Of a stretch of 64,000 bases of DNA, positions 51,974 to 61,117 are shown one piece after another. A program made the position numbers and the translations under genes. The notes beneath the pieces are model-generated. The model saw only the letters and a list, made by a program, of their open reading frames with translations, was not told where the DNA came from and searched no databases. The DNA is from Hyphomicrobiaceae bacterium (GTDB lineage Bacteria; Pseudomonadota; Alphaproteobacteria; Rhizobiales; Hyphomicrobiaceae), in NCBI GenBank assembly GCA_022842785.1, contig JALHOW010000001.1, forward strand, positions 1 through 64,000. The letters are read 5' to 3'. Position 1 is the stretch's first letter. The number at the start of each line of letters is the position of its first letter.

Positions 51974-53257
51974 GTGGAGAAGGGCGACATACGCGAGCAG
52001 GCAGGTTCCACGGGCGGCATGACGCCGCGCCGTCCGGGCGCGCGCCCCGTCGCCGCCTGGGCGCTTGATGCGGACCAGAGCCGTGGCCGGGCGGCAACCG
52101 AGCCGCCCTGTTCATACCGGACGCCCTTCCAGCGTGATCGCGATCGCATTGTGCACGCGACGGCCTTCCGGCGTCTCACATACAAGACGCAGGTATTCCT
52201 CCACCACGAGGGGGACCATTTCCGCACCCGTCTGACCCACTCGCTCGAGGTCGCGCAAATTGCGCGCTCGATGGCGCGGCAACTCGAACTCGACGAGGAC
52301 TTGGCCGAAGCTCTGTCGCTCGCGCACGACGTGGGCCACCCGCCGTTTGGTCATGCGGGCGAGAGAGCGCTCGATGTGGCCATGCGCGACTGGGGCGGCT
52401 TCGATCACAACGCGCACAGCCTGCGCATGGTCACGACGCTTGAACGCCGTTACGCGCATTTCGACGGCCTCAATCTGACGTTCGAGACGCTCGAAGGCCT
52501 CGCCAAGCACAATGGCCCGCTCATCGGCTTGCACGCTCCGGCGAACTCGGCGGAGCGCAATCGCGAGCTTCTCGAGCTGATCGGCGCGCTGGGCCTTACG
52601 CAGGCCCTCCTGCTCGATCGTTTTGCGCCCGCCGAGGCGCAGGTTGCCGCGATCGCCGACGACATCGCCTACACGAACCACGACATCGATGATGCACTCC
52701 GCGCCGGCCTCATCAGCATCGGCGATCTCGAAGTCGCGCCCATGGCTGGCGCGTTCGTCACGGCAGCGCGCTCCGTGCTGGCGGGTACGACGCTCGCGCG
52801 AAGCGAGGTCGATCGTGATCGCCGCCTGTTCTACGAAGTGAACAGGCGCATGATCACGGTCATGGTCGACGAGGTCGTGAAGGAAACGCGATCACGCATT
52901 GCCGCGCGGGGTATCACCAGTGCCGACGCTATCCGCAATGCCGGCATTCCCACCGTGGCCTTTCCGGACGATCAACGCGCCGAACTCGATGGCCTGAGGA
53001 AGTTCCTGTTCGAGCGCGTCTATAGGGCCCCGCGAGTCATGCGCGTCATGCACAAGGCCGAGGATGTGATTGCGGCCCTGTTCGACCGCTACATGACGCG
53101 CCCCGCCGACCTGCCGGGCGGCCGCGGAGAGGCCATTCTCGGCCTCGATCCGGCCGGCCGGGCCCGCCGCGTCGCCGACTTCATCGCCGGTATGACAGAC
53201 CGTTTCGCGCTCGCCGAATATGCGCGCCTGTTTGACGACACCATTGATTTGCATTAG
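51974..53257 (+). CDS. dgt: Deoxyguanosinetriphosphate triphosphohydrolase-like protein
   Basis: A 427-residue HD-domain dNTPase that cleaves dNTPs to nucleoside and triphosphate. The family start RTPFQRDRDRIVHATAFRRL, then THSLEVAQIARSMARQLELD, the HD pair in LAHDVGHPPFGHAGERALD, and DDIAYTNHDIDDALRAGLI are all present. The start is uncertain: GTG at 51974, or ATG at 52019 with a weak AGG site. Residues before the SYRTPFQRD motif are not conserved. It is the first gene of a rightward run with argS and the SPOR protein. Confidence 0.92.
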   Translation: MEKGDIREQAGSTGGMTPRRPGARPVAAWALDADQSRGRAATEPPCSYRTPFQRDRDRIVHATAFRRLTYKTQVFLHHEGDHFRTRLTHSLEVAQIARSMARQLELDEDLAEALSLAHDVGHPPFGHAGERALDVAMRDWGGFDHNAHSLRMVTTLERRYAHFDGLNLTFETLEGLAKHNGPLIGLHAPANSAERNRELLELIGALGLTQALLLDRFAPAEAQVAAIADDIAYTNHDIDDALRAGLISIGDLEVAPMAGAFVTAARSVLAGTTLARSEVDRDRRLFYEVNRRMITVMVDEVVKETRSRIAARGITSADAIRNAGIPTVAFPDDQRAELDGLRKFLFERVYRAPRVMRVMHKAEDVIAALFDRYMTRPADLPGGRGEAILGLDPAGRARRVADFIAGMTDRFALAEYARLFDDTIDLH

Positions 53258-53331
53258 CTGCCGCCATGCTATGACGCGGGCGGAAGGCTTAACTGCCAAA
53301 GTCCGGGCGTCGTCCCATCCGAGGAAACATC

Positions 53332-55098
53332 ATGACCGTGCTCGCCGAGGTCGAGGCGCAGATTGCCGACGCATTGAAGAGGCTGCAGCAGGCAGGCCGC
53401 CTGCCGGCCGAGCTTGCGCTTGGCGCCGTCGAGGTCGAGCCCACTAAGGATCCGCGTCACGGCGATCTCGCAACGAACGCCGCCATGGTGCTTGCGAAGC
53501 CCGCGCGCATGAAGCCGCGAGACATCGCCGATGCGCTCGTAGCGGAGCTTGCGACGCTGCCCAGCTACGTGAAGGTCGAAGTGGCAGGGCCGGGCTTCGT
53601 CAATATCTCGCTTGCGCCGGAACGCTGGCAGTCGGTCATCGGTGACGTGCGCGCGGCAGGCGATCGCTACGGCGCCTCGAAAATGGGCAAGGGCGAGAAA
53701 CTGCTCATCGAGTACGTGTCGGCGAATCCCACCGGACCGATGCACGTCGGGCATGGACGCGGCGCCGTGTTCGGCGACTCGCTTGCGAACCTGCTCGACT
53801 TCGCTGGATATACGGTCACGCGCGAATACTACGTCAATGATGCCGGTGCGCAGGTCGATATGCTCGCGCGCTCAGCGTTCCTGCGCTACCGCGAGGCGCT
53901 CGGCGAGAACATCGGAGAAATTCCGGCCGGCCTCTATCCGGGCGATTACCTGAAGCCGGTCGGCGCCGCGCTCGCGAAGGAGCACGGCGACGCGCTGCTC
54001 AGGAAAGCAAACGACGAGAGTGCCTGGCTGCCGATCGTGCGCGCCAAGGCCATCGAGATGATGCTCGTCATGATAAAGGAGGATCTGGCGGCACTCGACA
54101 TCCGTCACGAGGTGTTTTTCTCCGAGCGCGCCATGACCGAGGGCGGCAAGGACGACATCGCGGCGACCATTGCGGAACTGAGAGCAAAAGGTCTCGTGTT
54201 CGAGGGACGCCTGGAGAAGCCCAAAGGCCACGACGACGACGAATGGGAAGACCGTGAGCAAACGCTCTTCAAGGCGACGGACTTTGGAGACGACGTCGAC
54301 CGCGCGCTCATGAAGTCGGATGGCAGCTACACCTATTTCGCCGGCGACATGGCTTACCACCACAACAAGCTGTCGCGTGGCTACCGGCATCTGATCAACG
54401 TGTTCGGTGCCGATCACACAGGCTACATCAAGCGCATGCAGGCGGCCGTGGCGGCGCTCTCGGGCGGTCAGGCCGATCTCGATATCAAGGTCTGCCAGCT
54501 CGTTAAGCTGCTGCGCGGCGGCGAGCCGGTGAAGATGTCGAAACGCGCTGGCACGTTCGTCACGCTGCGCGAGGTCGTCGATGAGGTCGGCAGCGATCCG
54601 ATCCGCTTCATGATGCTCTACCGCAAGAATGATGCGGCGCTCGATTTCGATCTGGCGAAGGTCGTCGAGAAGTCGAAGGACAATCCCGTGTTCTACGTGC
54701 AGTACGCGCACGCGCGGGCCTATTCGATCTTCCGCAATGCGGCGGAGGCTTTTCCGAACCTCGGGCGAGCCGACGCCGATGTCGCGGGCGCGGACATGTC
54801 TCTCCTAACGGACGACGGCGAGCTCGATCTCCTCCGCAGGCTGGCGCTTTTTCCGCGGACGGCGGAAGGCGCTGCGCGTGCTCATGAGCCGCATCGCATA
54901 GCCTTCTATCTCTCTGATTTGGCGTCTGCATTTCACGCGCAGTGGACGCGAGGCAATGATTCGCCACATTTGCGATTTATCCAAGTGAATGACCGGAAGC
55001 TGACCGCTGCGCGCCTTGCTCTCGTGGGGGCTTGTTCACAGGTAATCGCGACTGGGCTGGCCATCCTCGGGGTGCACGCTCCGACCGAAATGCGCTAG
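53332..55098 (+). CDS. argS: Arginyl-tRNA synthetase
   Basis: A 588-residue class I synthetase. The N-terminal additional domain ends before [20 protein letters not shown], which carries the HIGH motif as HVGH near residue 138. [15 protein letters not shown] and the KMSKR loop ([13 protein letters not shown], near residue 400) follow. The C-terminal helical anticodon-binding domain ends with [20 protein letters not shown]. It lies 74 bases after dgt and upstream of the SPOR gene, a conserved alphaproteobacterial order. Confidence 0.97.
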   Translation: MTVLAEVEAQIADALKRLQQAGRLPAELALGAVEVEPTKDPRHGDLATNAAMVLAKPARMKPRDIADALVAELATLPSYVKVEVAGPGFVNISLAPERWQSVIGDVRAAGDRYGASKMGKGEKLLIEYVSANPTGPMHVGHGRGAVFGDSLANLLDFAGYTVTREYYVNDAGAQVDMLARSAFLRYREALGENIGEIPAGLYPGDYLKPVGAALAKEHGDALLRKANDESAWLPIVRAKAIEMMLVMIKEDLAALDIRHEVFFSERAMTEGGKDDIAATIAELRAKGLVFEGRLEKPKGHDDDEWEDREQTLFKATDFGDDVDRALMKSDGSYTYFAGDMAYHHNKLSRGYRHLINVFGADHTGYIKRMQAAVAALSGGQADLDIKVCQLVKLLRGGEPVKMSKRAGTFVTLREVVDEVGSDPIRFMMLYRKNDAALDFDLAKVVEKSKDNPVFYVQYAHARAYSIFRNAAEAFPNLGRADADVAGADMSLLTDDGELDLLRRLALFPRTAEGAARAHEPHRIAFYLSDLASAFHAQWTRGNDSPHLRFIQVNDRKLTAARLALVGACSQVIATGLAILGVHAPTEMR

Positions 55099-55205
55099 CC
55101 TGCGATTCGACGAGATGAAACGCGGTTTACGCGGCAGGAATCAGAGCGGGTTGATCGACGCGCGGGCAGCTCCGGCACAGCGGGAAACCTGAAGGGGGTA
55201 TCTCG

Positions 55206-56759
55206 ATGGCACGGCAGAACAATATGCTTCCTAAGGGCGCGGATGCGCACCTGAGGTCGCCGAACGCCGCGCATGATCCGGCGCAGCCCGCTCAGGGCTA
55301 CGGCAGCGCTTATCCGCATCAACAACACGATGCACCCGAGGGCGGTGCCCCGGCGCGGGACATCTTCAGCGCGCTCAGGCCCGATGCGAGCCTTGCCTCG
55401 CGCTTCGAGCCGTTCGCGCCGCCTGCGGGGCGTTCACAGCCGCAGGCTGCTTATGGCCGCCAGCCGTTCGGTGAGCCCGAAGAGCAGCCCTACGCCGCGC
55501 CGGCTTATGGCAACCAGGGCCACCATCAGGCACACCAAGATCCCTATGGGCGTCCTCTTCCGGGCGGTTACCCCGACCAAGGTGGATACACAGGTGCTCC
55601 CGGCCAGGAGCACGATGCCGGCTACTACGGTCAGCAACAGCAGCATGGCTATGCCCCGCAGCCGCAGGGGCGCTATGGCCACGATGATGGCTATGCCTAC
55701 GACGATCCCTATCGGCCCGGCGCTGCGGACCCCTATGCGGCCGCGCAGCCAGGCGCCACGGGACACCCGGACGACGCCTACTACGAGGACGACTACGCCG
55801 AGGAGCCCGAAGCCCGTACGCGGCGCGGACCGCGCGCCGTCGTCGTGGTTGGCGCCCTGATCGGGGCCATCGTGCTCGGTGGCGGCCTCGCTTATGGCTA
55901 CAAGGCCATGACGGGTGGTGGTGGCTCGAACGGCAAGCTGCCGATCCTGCGCGCCGACAGCGCTCCCGCCAAAGCACAGCCGACTGAACCGGGCGGCAAG
56001 CAGGTGGCCCACACGGACAAGAAATTCCTGAACCGCCTCACCGAGGACCGCAACGCGCGGCCCGTCCCCGTCTCCATCCAGCCGCCGGCACCGGAGCGCG
56101 AGGCGGCCGATGGCCCCCGGCGGGTGCCGACACTCGTCGTCAATCGCGATGGCACGATTGGCTCCAGTGGCGAAGCACCGCCGGCAGCCAGACCGCCGTC
56201 GAGCGGTGTGCCGGGCTTGCTCGTCGATGGCCTGTCGCCGCGCGTGCCGCCGCCGCAGCGCGACATTGCCCCTCCGGCACCGCCGCCACGCGCCGCCATG
56301 CCCGTCGAAGCACCTGCGCCGGCAGCGCCGCCTAGGCGCGTTGCGGCTGCACCGGCTGCCTCCGCCATCGAGCCGCCGCAACTGCCGGCAGCTCCGGCAC
56401 CGCGAGTCGATGCGGAGTCGAGGCGGCCTGTGCCGACGCAGAAGCAGGCGGCACGAACGCCGCCGCCAGCGGCATCGGTGGCGACACCAACACCCGGTGC
56501 AACGTCGGCCGGCTATGTGGCGGTTGTCGCCTCGCGGCAGACGCACATGGATGCGCTGAAGTCGATGGCCGACATCCAGCAGAAGTATGCCGGCGTACTC
56601 CAAGGTCGCGCATCGGATGTCCGCGAGGCCAACCTCGGTGACAAGGGCGTATGGTTCCGGGTCGTCGTCGGGCCCCCGGGCTCGCGGGAGACGGCCAACA
56701 ACGTCTGCGGGCAGCTCAAGACACAGGGCTACGCCGGCTGCTGGGTCGCGCCTTACTGA
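55206..56759 (+). CDS. SPOR-domain cell-envelope protein
   Basis: A 517-residue protein. Residues 1-205 are Gln/Tyr/Gly/Pro-rich and cytoplasmic. A single helix (AVVVVGALIGAIVLGGGLAY, about 212-231) anchors it, an Ala/Pro-rich periplasmic linker spans about 240-430, and a SPOR domain ends it (AGYVAVVASRQTHMDALKSM to VCGQLKTQGYAGCWVAPY). SPOR binds denuded septal peptidoglycan, so a cell-division role is expected. It sits between argS and nagZ, as in related genomes. The tyrosine- and glutamine-rich N-terminus could phase-separate or self-associate, which is inference. Confidence 0.88.
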   Translation: MARQNNMLPKGADAHLRSPNAAHDPAQPAQGYGSAYPHQQHDAPEGGAPARDIFSALRPDASLASRFEPFAPPAGRSQPQAAYGRQPFGEPEEQPYAAPAYGNQGHHQAHQDPYGRPLPGGYPDQGGYTGAPGQEHDAGYYGQQQQHGYAPQPQGRYGHDDGYAYDDPYRPGAADPYAAAQPGATGHPDDAYYEDDYAEEPEARTRRGPRAVVVVGALIGAIVLGGGLAYGYKAMTGGGGSNGKLPILRADSAPAKAQPTEPGGKQVAHTDKKFLNRLTEDRNARPVPVSIQPPAPEREAADGPRRVPTLVVNRDGTIGSSGEAPPAARPPSSGVPGLLVDGLSPRVPPPQRDIAPPAPPPRAAMPVEAPAPAAPPRRVAAAPAASAIEPPQLPAAPAPRVDAESRRPVPTQKQAARTPPPAASVATPTPGATSAGYVAVVASRQTHMDALKSMADIQQKYAGVLQGRASDVREANLGDKGVWFRVVVGPPGSRETANNVCGQLKTQGYAGCWVAPY

Positions 56760-56905
56760 TCGAGTGCCGCCGGCTTGTTGCTCAAGTGCCGCGGCCTGCT
56801 GGAGAGAGGTGCTATCGCGCTCGTAGATGGTGCTATGCCCGCGGTGGCCATGCGGACAGGTTGACGCGCTCTGCGCTGAAATGCTCAACCCTTTCCGCAA
56901 GCCCC

Positions 56906-57017
56906 TAAAGTCATAAAAGACGGGGTTCGGGGGTGTCTCCCCCGAGCGGGTCATAGGGCGGCAGCCCTGTTCGCGCCAAAGGCGCGACTATGAACCCCCC
57001 TCGCGCTAAAGGCGCGA
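56906..57017 (+). repeat. Intergenic hairpin repeat, copy C
   Basis: TAAAGTCATAAAAGACGGGG opens the unit. Next come CGGGGG-TGTCT-CCCCCG (56928-56944), the AGGGCGGCAGCCCT stem and two direct copies of the hairpin CGCGCC-AAA-GGCGCG, the second as CGCGCTAAAGGCGCG, at 56972-56986 and 57002-57016. It fills most of the 56760-57037 gap and ends 11 bases before the nagZ Shine-Dalgarno. Confidence 0.75.
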
Positions 57018-57037
57018 AGATGAATTCAGGAGTTTTT

Positions 57038-58051
57038 ATGCCGAGCGCGTTCATCACGGGTCTTGCTGGGCCGACACTGCTCGATGCCGAGCGATCGCTT
57101 CTCGCGTCGACGCGACCGGCGGGTGTGATCCTTTTTGCGCGGAACTGCGTCGCGCACGATCAGATCAAACGCCTTGTCGGCGATTGTCTCGACGCGATCG
57201 GCAGTGCTGACACGCTGGTCCTGATCGACCAGGAGGGCGGCCGCGTGCAGCGCCTGCGCCCGCCGCTCGGCCGCGCGTTGCCGCCGGCTGCTGCATTCGG
57301 CACGCTCTATGCGCATGATCCGGCCGAGGCGTGCCGACTTGCATTTCTGGTGAGCCGGCAGAATGCGGAGGACCTTCGGGCGCTCGGCATCAATACGAAC
57401 TGCGCACCCGTGCTCGATGTGCCGGTACCGGGTGCGCACGATGTCATCGGGAACCGTGCCTATGGTGCGACCGTCAGGCAGGTGGCGGCGCTCGGCGCGG
57501 AGGTTGCTGCGGGGCTGACGGCGGGCGGCGTGCTGCCCGTGATCAAGCACATTCCCGGCCATGGCCGAGCGGGTGCCGACAGCCATCACGATCTGCCGGT
57601 CGTGGACACGCCGCGGGCGACGCTCGAAGAGACGGACTTCGCGGCGTTCCACGCTCTGGCGCATCTCCCTGCGGCCATGACCGCCCACGTGCTGTTCACG
57701 GATATCGACCGGGAGCATCCGGCGAGTACGTCGGTGTCTGTCACCCGGGATATCATCCGTGGCACCATCGGCTTCGGTGGTCTGCTTATGAGCGATGACG
57801 TGAGCATGAAGGCGCTCGGTGGGCCGCTCCGCGAGCGCGCCCGGGCGGTGCTGGCGGCCGGCTCGGATCTGGTGCTCCATTGCAATGGCAACTTGAGCGA
57901 GATGGAGGATGTCGCTGCGGAAAGCCCTGCTGTTTCAGGGTGTTCGCGGACGCGTCTGGCAACGGCTCTGGCTGTTCTGCAACATCACGAGCCCTTTGAG
58001 CCACAACTCGCCGAAGCCGCGATTTCGCGCGCGCTGTCCGTCATCGCATGA
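57038..58051 (+). CDS. nagZ: Beta-N-acetylhexosaminidase
   Basis: A 337-residue cytoplasmic glycoside hydrolase family 3 enzyme that removes N-acetylglucosamine from recycled muropeptides. Conserved are PAGVILFARNC, VLIDQEGGRVQRLRP, the catalytic-loop motif PVIKHIPGHGRAGADSHHDL and GFGGLLMSDDVSMKAL with the nucleophilic Asp. The ATG at 57038 has AGGAG five bases upstream. In-frame starts at 56990 and 57020 lie in the hairpin repeat and are less likely. It precedes scpA in a conserved run. Confidence 0.95.
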   Translation: MPSAFITGLAGPTLLDAERSLLASTRPAGVILFARNCVAHDQIKRLVGDCLDAIGSADTLVLIDQEGGRVQRLRPPLGRALPPAAAFGTLYAHDPAEACRLAFLVSRQNAEDLRALGINTNCAPVLDVPVPGAHDVIGNRAYGATVRQVAALGAEVAAGLTAGGVLPVIKHIPGHGRAGADSHHDLPVVDTPRATLEETDFAAFHALAHLPAAMTAHVLFTDIDREHPASTSVSVTRDIIRGTIGFGGLLMSDDVSMKALGGPLRERARAVLAAGSDLVLHCNGNLSEMEDVAAESPAVSGCSRTRLATALAVLQHHEPFEPQLAEAAISRALSVIA

Positions 58052-58121
58052 ATCAGCTAATGCTCCCTGTGGATAAGGGCTGGATAACCCAGCTTGCCCG
58101 CAAGGGTGTCAAACGACGGCC

Positions 58122-58970
58122 ATGATGGACGGCGGCACGGGCGAAGCGAGTGCAAGCCCCGAGGAATGGGGTGATCCGGAGCGCGGGGAACTGCCTGCGC
58201 CCGAAGAAGCGTTCGTCGTCGATCTCGAAGGTTTCGAGGGTCCGCTGGACCTGCTGCTGGCGCTGGCTCGGACGCAGAAAGTTGATCTCGCGCGCATCTC
58301 GATCAATACGCTCGTCAGCCAGTATCTTGCCTATATCAGCGAGGCGCAGAAGCTGCGACTCGAGCTTGCGGCCGACTATCTGGTCATGGCGGCATGGCTC
58401 GCTTTCCTGAAGTCGCGCCTGCTCATCCCGCGCGAGCAGACGGCGGACGACGGCCCGTCCGGCGAGGAGCTTGCCGCGCGCCTCGCTTTCCGCCTCATGC
58501 GGCTCGAAGCCATGCGCAACGCCGCCGCGCAGCTTCTGACGCGCAAGCGTCTCGATCGCGATATCTTCCCGCGAGGTATGCCCGAGGGCGTGAGGACCAT
58601 CCGCACGCGCGAGCATTCGGCTGAAATCTACGACCTGCTCAAAGCCTACGCCGAGCAGCGCACGCGCACGACCGTCAGGCGCACGCATGTCATCAAAAGG
58701 CGCACCGTGTGGTCGATCAAGGATGCCCGCCAGCGACTGGAAACACTGGTGGGGCGCGCAGCCGGATCATGGGTGCAGCTCGACTTCTTCCTCGAGCAGT
58801 TCCTGCCCTCGCCGGAGCTTAGCCGCACGGCGCTCGCGAGCTCGTTCGGCGCGACGCTCGAAATGGCGCGCGAAGGTCATATCGAGATCCGTCAGGCCGG
58901 TCCGTTCGCGCCGCTCTACATCAGGCGCAAGGATGCGGGTACCGAATGGGAGCGGCTGAACGCCGGGTGA
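58122..58970 (+). CDS. scpA: Segregation and condensation protein A
   Basis: The 282-residue kleisin subunit of the Smc-ScpAB condensin. The N-terminal VDLEGFEGPLDLLLALARTQ, KVDLARISINTLVSQYLAYI and LELAADYLVMAAWLAFLKSR, then LIPRE, are the classic ScpA signature. The C-terminal winged helix includes GATLEMAREGHIEIRQAGPF. The start ATG is followed at once by another ATG. It lies 70 bases after nagZ. Confidence 0.95.
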   Translation: MMDGGTGEASASPEEWGDPERGELPAPEEAFVVDLEGFEGPLDLLLALARTQKVDLARISINTLVSQYLAYISEAQKLRLELAADYLVMAAWLAFLKSRLLIPREQTADDGPSGEELAARLAFRLMRLEAMRNAAAQLLTRKRLDRDIFPRGMPEGVRTIRTREHSAEIYDLLKAYAEQRTRTTVRRTHVIKRRTVWSIKDARQRLETLVGRAAGSWVQLDFFLEQFLPSPELSRTALASSFGATLEMAREGHIEIRQAGPFAPLYIRRKDAGTEWERLNAG

Positions 58971-59018
58971 ACTGAGTACGCCGCGGAGACGTAATACTGC
59001 GAGACACGGGGGCGAGAC

Positions 59019-59861
59019 ATGGTTCCACCCAAGCTGAGTATCGCACCGGACAGTGAGATGACGAGTAACGAGAAACGAGAGCAGGGTCCTGAAGCTGGCG
59101 ACCTGCGCCCGCCTTCATCGGAGCGCACGGGACCGCCATTGCGCCCGCTGCCGGCGAATATCGCAGCGCTACCGTCGGCCGATCGGCGCGAGAAGCTGCG
59201 CGTGCTCGAAGCCTTGTTGTTCGCGGCTTCGGAGCCACTCGACGTACAGCATCTCGCCGGCCATCTCGCCGAGGGCGATGACGTCAACGCGCTGCTCACG
59301 GAGCTGCAGGGTTTTTATGCCTCGCGCGGTATCAATCTCGTGCGTGTTGCCGGTAAGTGGGCCTTCCGCACGGCCGACGACCTCTCCTTCCTGCTCGAGA
59401 AGCACGCCAAGGAAGAGCGCAAGCTCTCCAAGGCCGCTCTGGAGACGCTCGCCATCATTGCTTACCACCAGCCTGTAACGCGGGCCGAGATCGAGGAGAT
59501 CCGCGGCGTGCAGACCTCCAAGGGGACGCTCGACGTGCTGCTGGAGACAGGCTGGGTGCGCCCGCGCGGCCGTCGCCGTGCGCCCGGCAAGCCGATCACG
59601 TACGGCACGACGGAGACGTTCCTCGATCACTTCAATCTCGACACGGTCAAGGATCTGCCGGGATTGCAGGAGCTCAAGGGTGCGGGGCTCCTCGATGCGA
59701 ACCTGCCGCCGGACTTCAAGGTGCCCGAGCCGACGGATGTCGCCGCCCTCATGCCGGACGAGTTGCCGCTCGAGGATGACACCGACGCGGCGCAGGAGGA
59801 AATGGACCTCGACTTGCCGGACGATGAGGAAGGCGATATGGGCGAGGCGGACCGCACATGA
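59019..59861 (+). CDS. scpB: Segregation and condensation protein B
   Basis: The 280-residue ScpB partner with two winged-helix domains: LRVLEALLFAASEPLDVQHL, then KWAFRTADDLSFLLEK, KAALETLAIIAYHQPVTRAE and IEEIRGVQTSKGTLDVLLET. An acidic tail of about 60 residues (LPLEDDTDAAQEEMDLDLPD) follows. It lies 48 bases after scpA. Related genomes usually have tatA-tatB-tatC next, but here an ABC ATPase gene takes that place. Confidence 0.95.
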   Translation: MVPPKLSIAPDSEMTSNEKREQGPEAGDLRPPSSERTGPPLRPLPANIAALPSADRREKLRVLEALLFAASEPLDVQHLAGHLAEGDDVNALLTELQGFYASRGINLVRVAGKWAFRTADDLSFLLEKHAKEERKLSKAALETLAIIAYHQPVTRAEIEEIRGVQTSKGTLDVLLETGWVRPRGRRRAPGKPITYGTTETFLDHFNLDTVKDLPGLQELKGAGLLDANLPPDFKVPEPTDVAALMPDELPLEDDTDAAQEEMDLDLPDDEEGDMGEADRT

Positions 59862-59909
59862 GGGCGCTCACTTAGAATTCCTCCAGAGTGCGGCCGATCG
59901 AGGTGACGG

Positions 59910-61058
59910 TTGGTCTTCAAGACACTGCTTGGACGAGTTGGGCCGCGCGGACAGGCCGGCAATAGAGCTGCCGTGGCAGAGGCGGGGCAGGGCTCCGTGC
60001 GCGCCGCCACAACCTTTGCAGCGCGGCTGACCTTCGAGGCCGTGGAGCGCAACTTCGACGACGTGGCCGCACTGGCAGGCGTCAGCCTCGATATTGCGCC
60101 CGGCGAGGTCGTCTGCCTGCTCGGGCCTTCGGGCTGCGGAAAGACGACGCTGCTCCGCATAGCGGCGGGCATCGAGCGCCCCACGGGCGGGCGCGTGCTC
60201 ATCAACGACCAGGAAGTCGCCGGGCCCGAGCGCTTCGTGCCACCCGAAGAGCGTAACGTCGGCCTCATGTTCCAGGACTTCGCGCTCTTCCCGCACCTGA
60301 CCATTCTGGAGAACGTCGCCTTCGGACTGCGACAGCTGTCTTCGGCCGAGGCGCGGCGCGAAGCGCTGGCACTCCTGGCGCGTGTCGGCCTCGAACACTA
60401 CGCGGACCAGCACCCGCACATTCTTTCAGGCGGAGAGCAGCAGCGCGTGGCGCTCGCACGCGCGCTCGTGCCGCGTCCCGCCGTCATGCTCATGGACGAG
60501 CCATTTTCCGGCCTCGACATCCAGCTCCGCGAGCGCCTTCAGGAGGGCACGCTGGAACTCCTGCGCGAAACGCGCGCAACCAGCATGATCGTGACGCATC
60601 ATCCCGAGGAGGCCATGCGGCTCGGTGATCGCATCGCCGTCATGCGCGCGGGGCGCATCATTCAGCTCGGACGGGCTGAAGAACTTTATCGCCAGCCGGT
60701 CGATCTTTTCGTTGCCCGACTCTTTTCCGAGATCAACGAGATCTCGTGGCCGGCAGCGAGCGGCGTGCTCGTGACACCGCTCGGCACATTTCCTGCGCCC
60801 GCCATTCCCGATGGCGCCAAGGCTGTGCTCTGCATTCGCCAGCGCGCAATCAAACTTTTGCCCGAGGGACAAGGCCATCCCGCACGCGCCCGCCACGTGC
60901 GCTTTCTGGGCGACGCCGCGCTTGTCGAGATGGCCGTGCAGGGGTTCGATGCGCCGATCAAAGCCATGGTTCACGAGAGCGAAGTGCCGGAGCGCGGTCG
61001 CGACATCGGCATCGAGATCGATCCGCAGCGCGCGCTCGTGTTTGCTGCAGAGGCGTAG
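59910..61058 (+). CDS. ABC transporter ATP-binding protein (Fe3+/spermidine type)
   Basis: A 382-residue ATPase of the FbpC/PotA-like class. Walker A is LLGPSGCGKTTLLRIAAGIE, the Q-loop is MFQDFALFPHLTI, the signature is ILSGGEQQRVALARAL, Walker B is AVMLMDEPFSGLD and the H-switch is SMIVTHHPEEAM. A TOBE-like domain forms the last 110 residues. Ferric iron uptake (FbpC) is the best guess, but no permease or binding protein is adjacent. The start is TTG at 59910 with GAGGTG upstream, and GTG at 59973 is an alternative. Confidence 0.85.
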   Translation: MVFKTLLGRVGPRGQAGNRAAVAEAGQGSVRAATTFAARLTFEAVERNFDDVAALAGVSLDIAPGEVVCLLGPSGCGKTTLLRIAAGIERPTGGRVLINDQEVAGPERFVPPEERNVGLMFQDFALFPHLTILENVAFGLRQLSSAEARREALALLARVGLEHYADQHPHILSGGEQQRVALARALVPRPAVMLMDEPFSGLDIQLRERLQEGTLELLRETRATSMIVTHHPEEAMRLGDRIAVMRAGRIIQLGRAEELYRQPVDLFVARLFSEINEISWPAASGVLVTPLGTFPAPAIPDGAKAVLCIRQRAIKLLPEGQGHPARARHVRFLGDAALVEMAVQGFDAPIKAMVHESEVPERGRDIGIEIDPQRALVFAAEA

Positions 61059-61117
61059 ACCTTTCAGCCACCACGCATCATCATGCTGGCGGTCACCCCT
61101 TCCACCGCAATGCTTCC

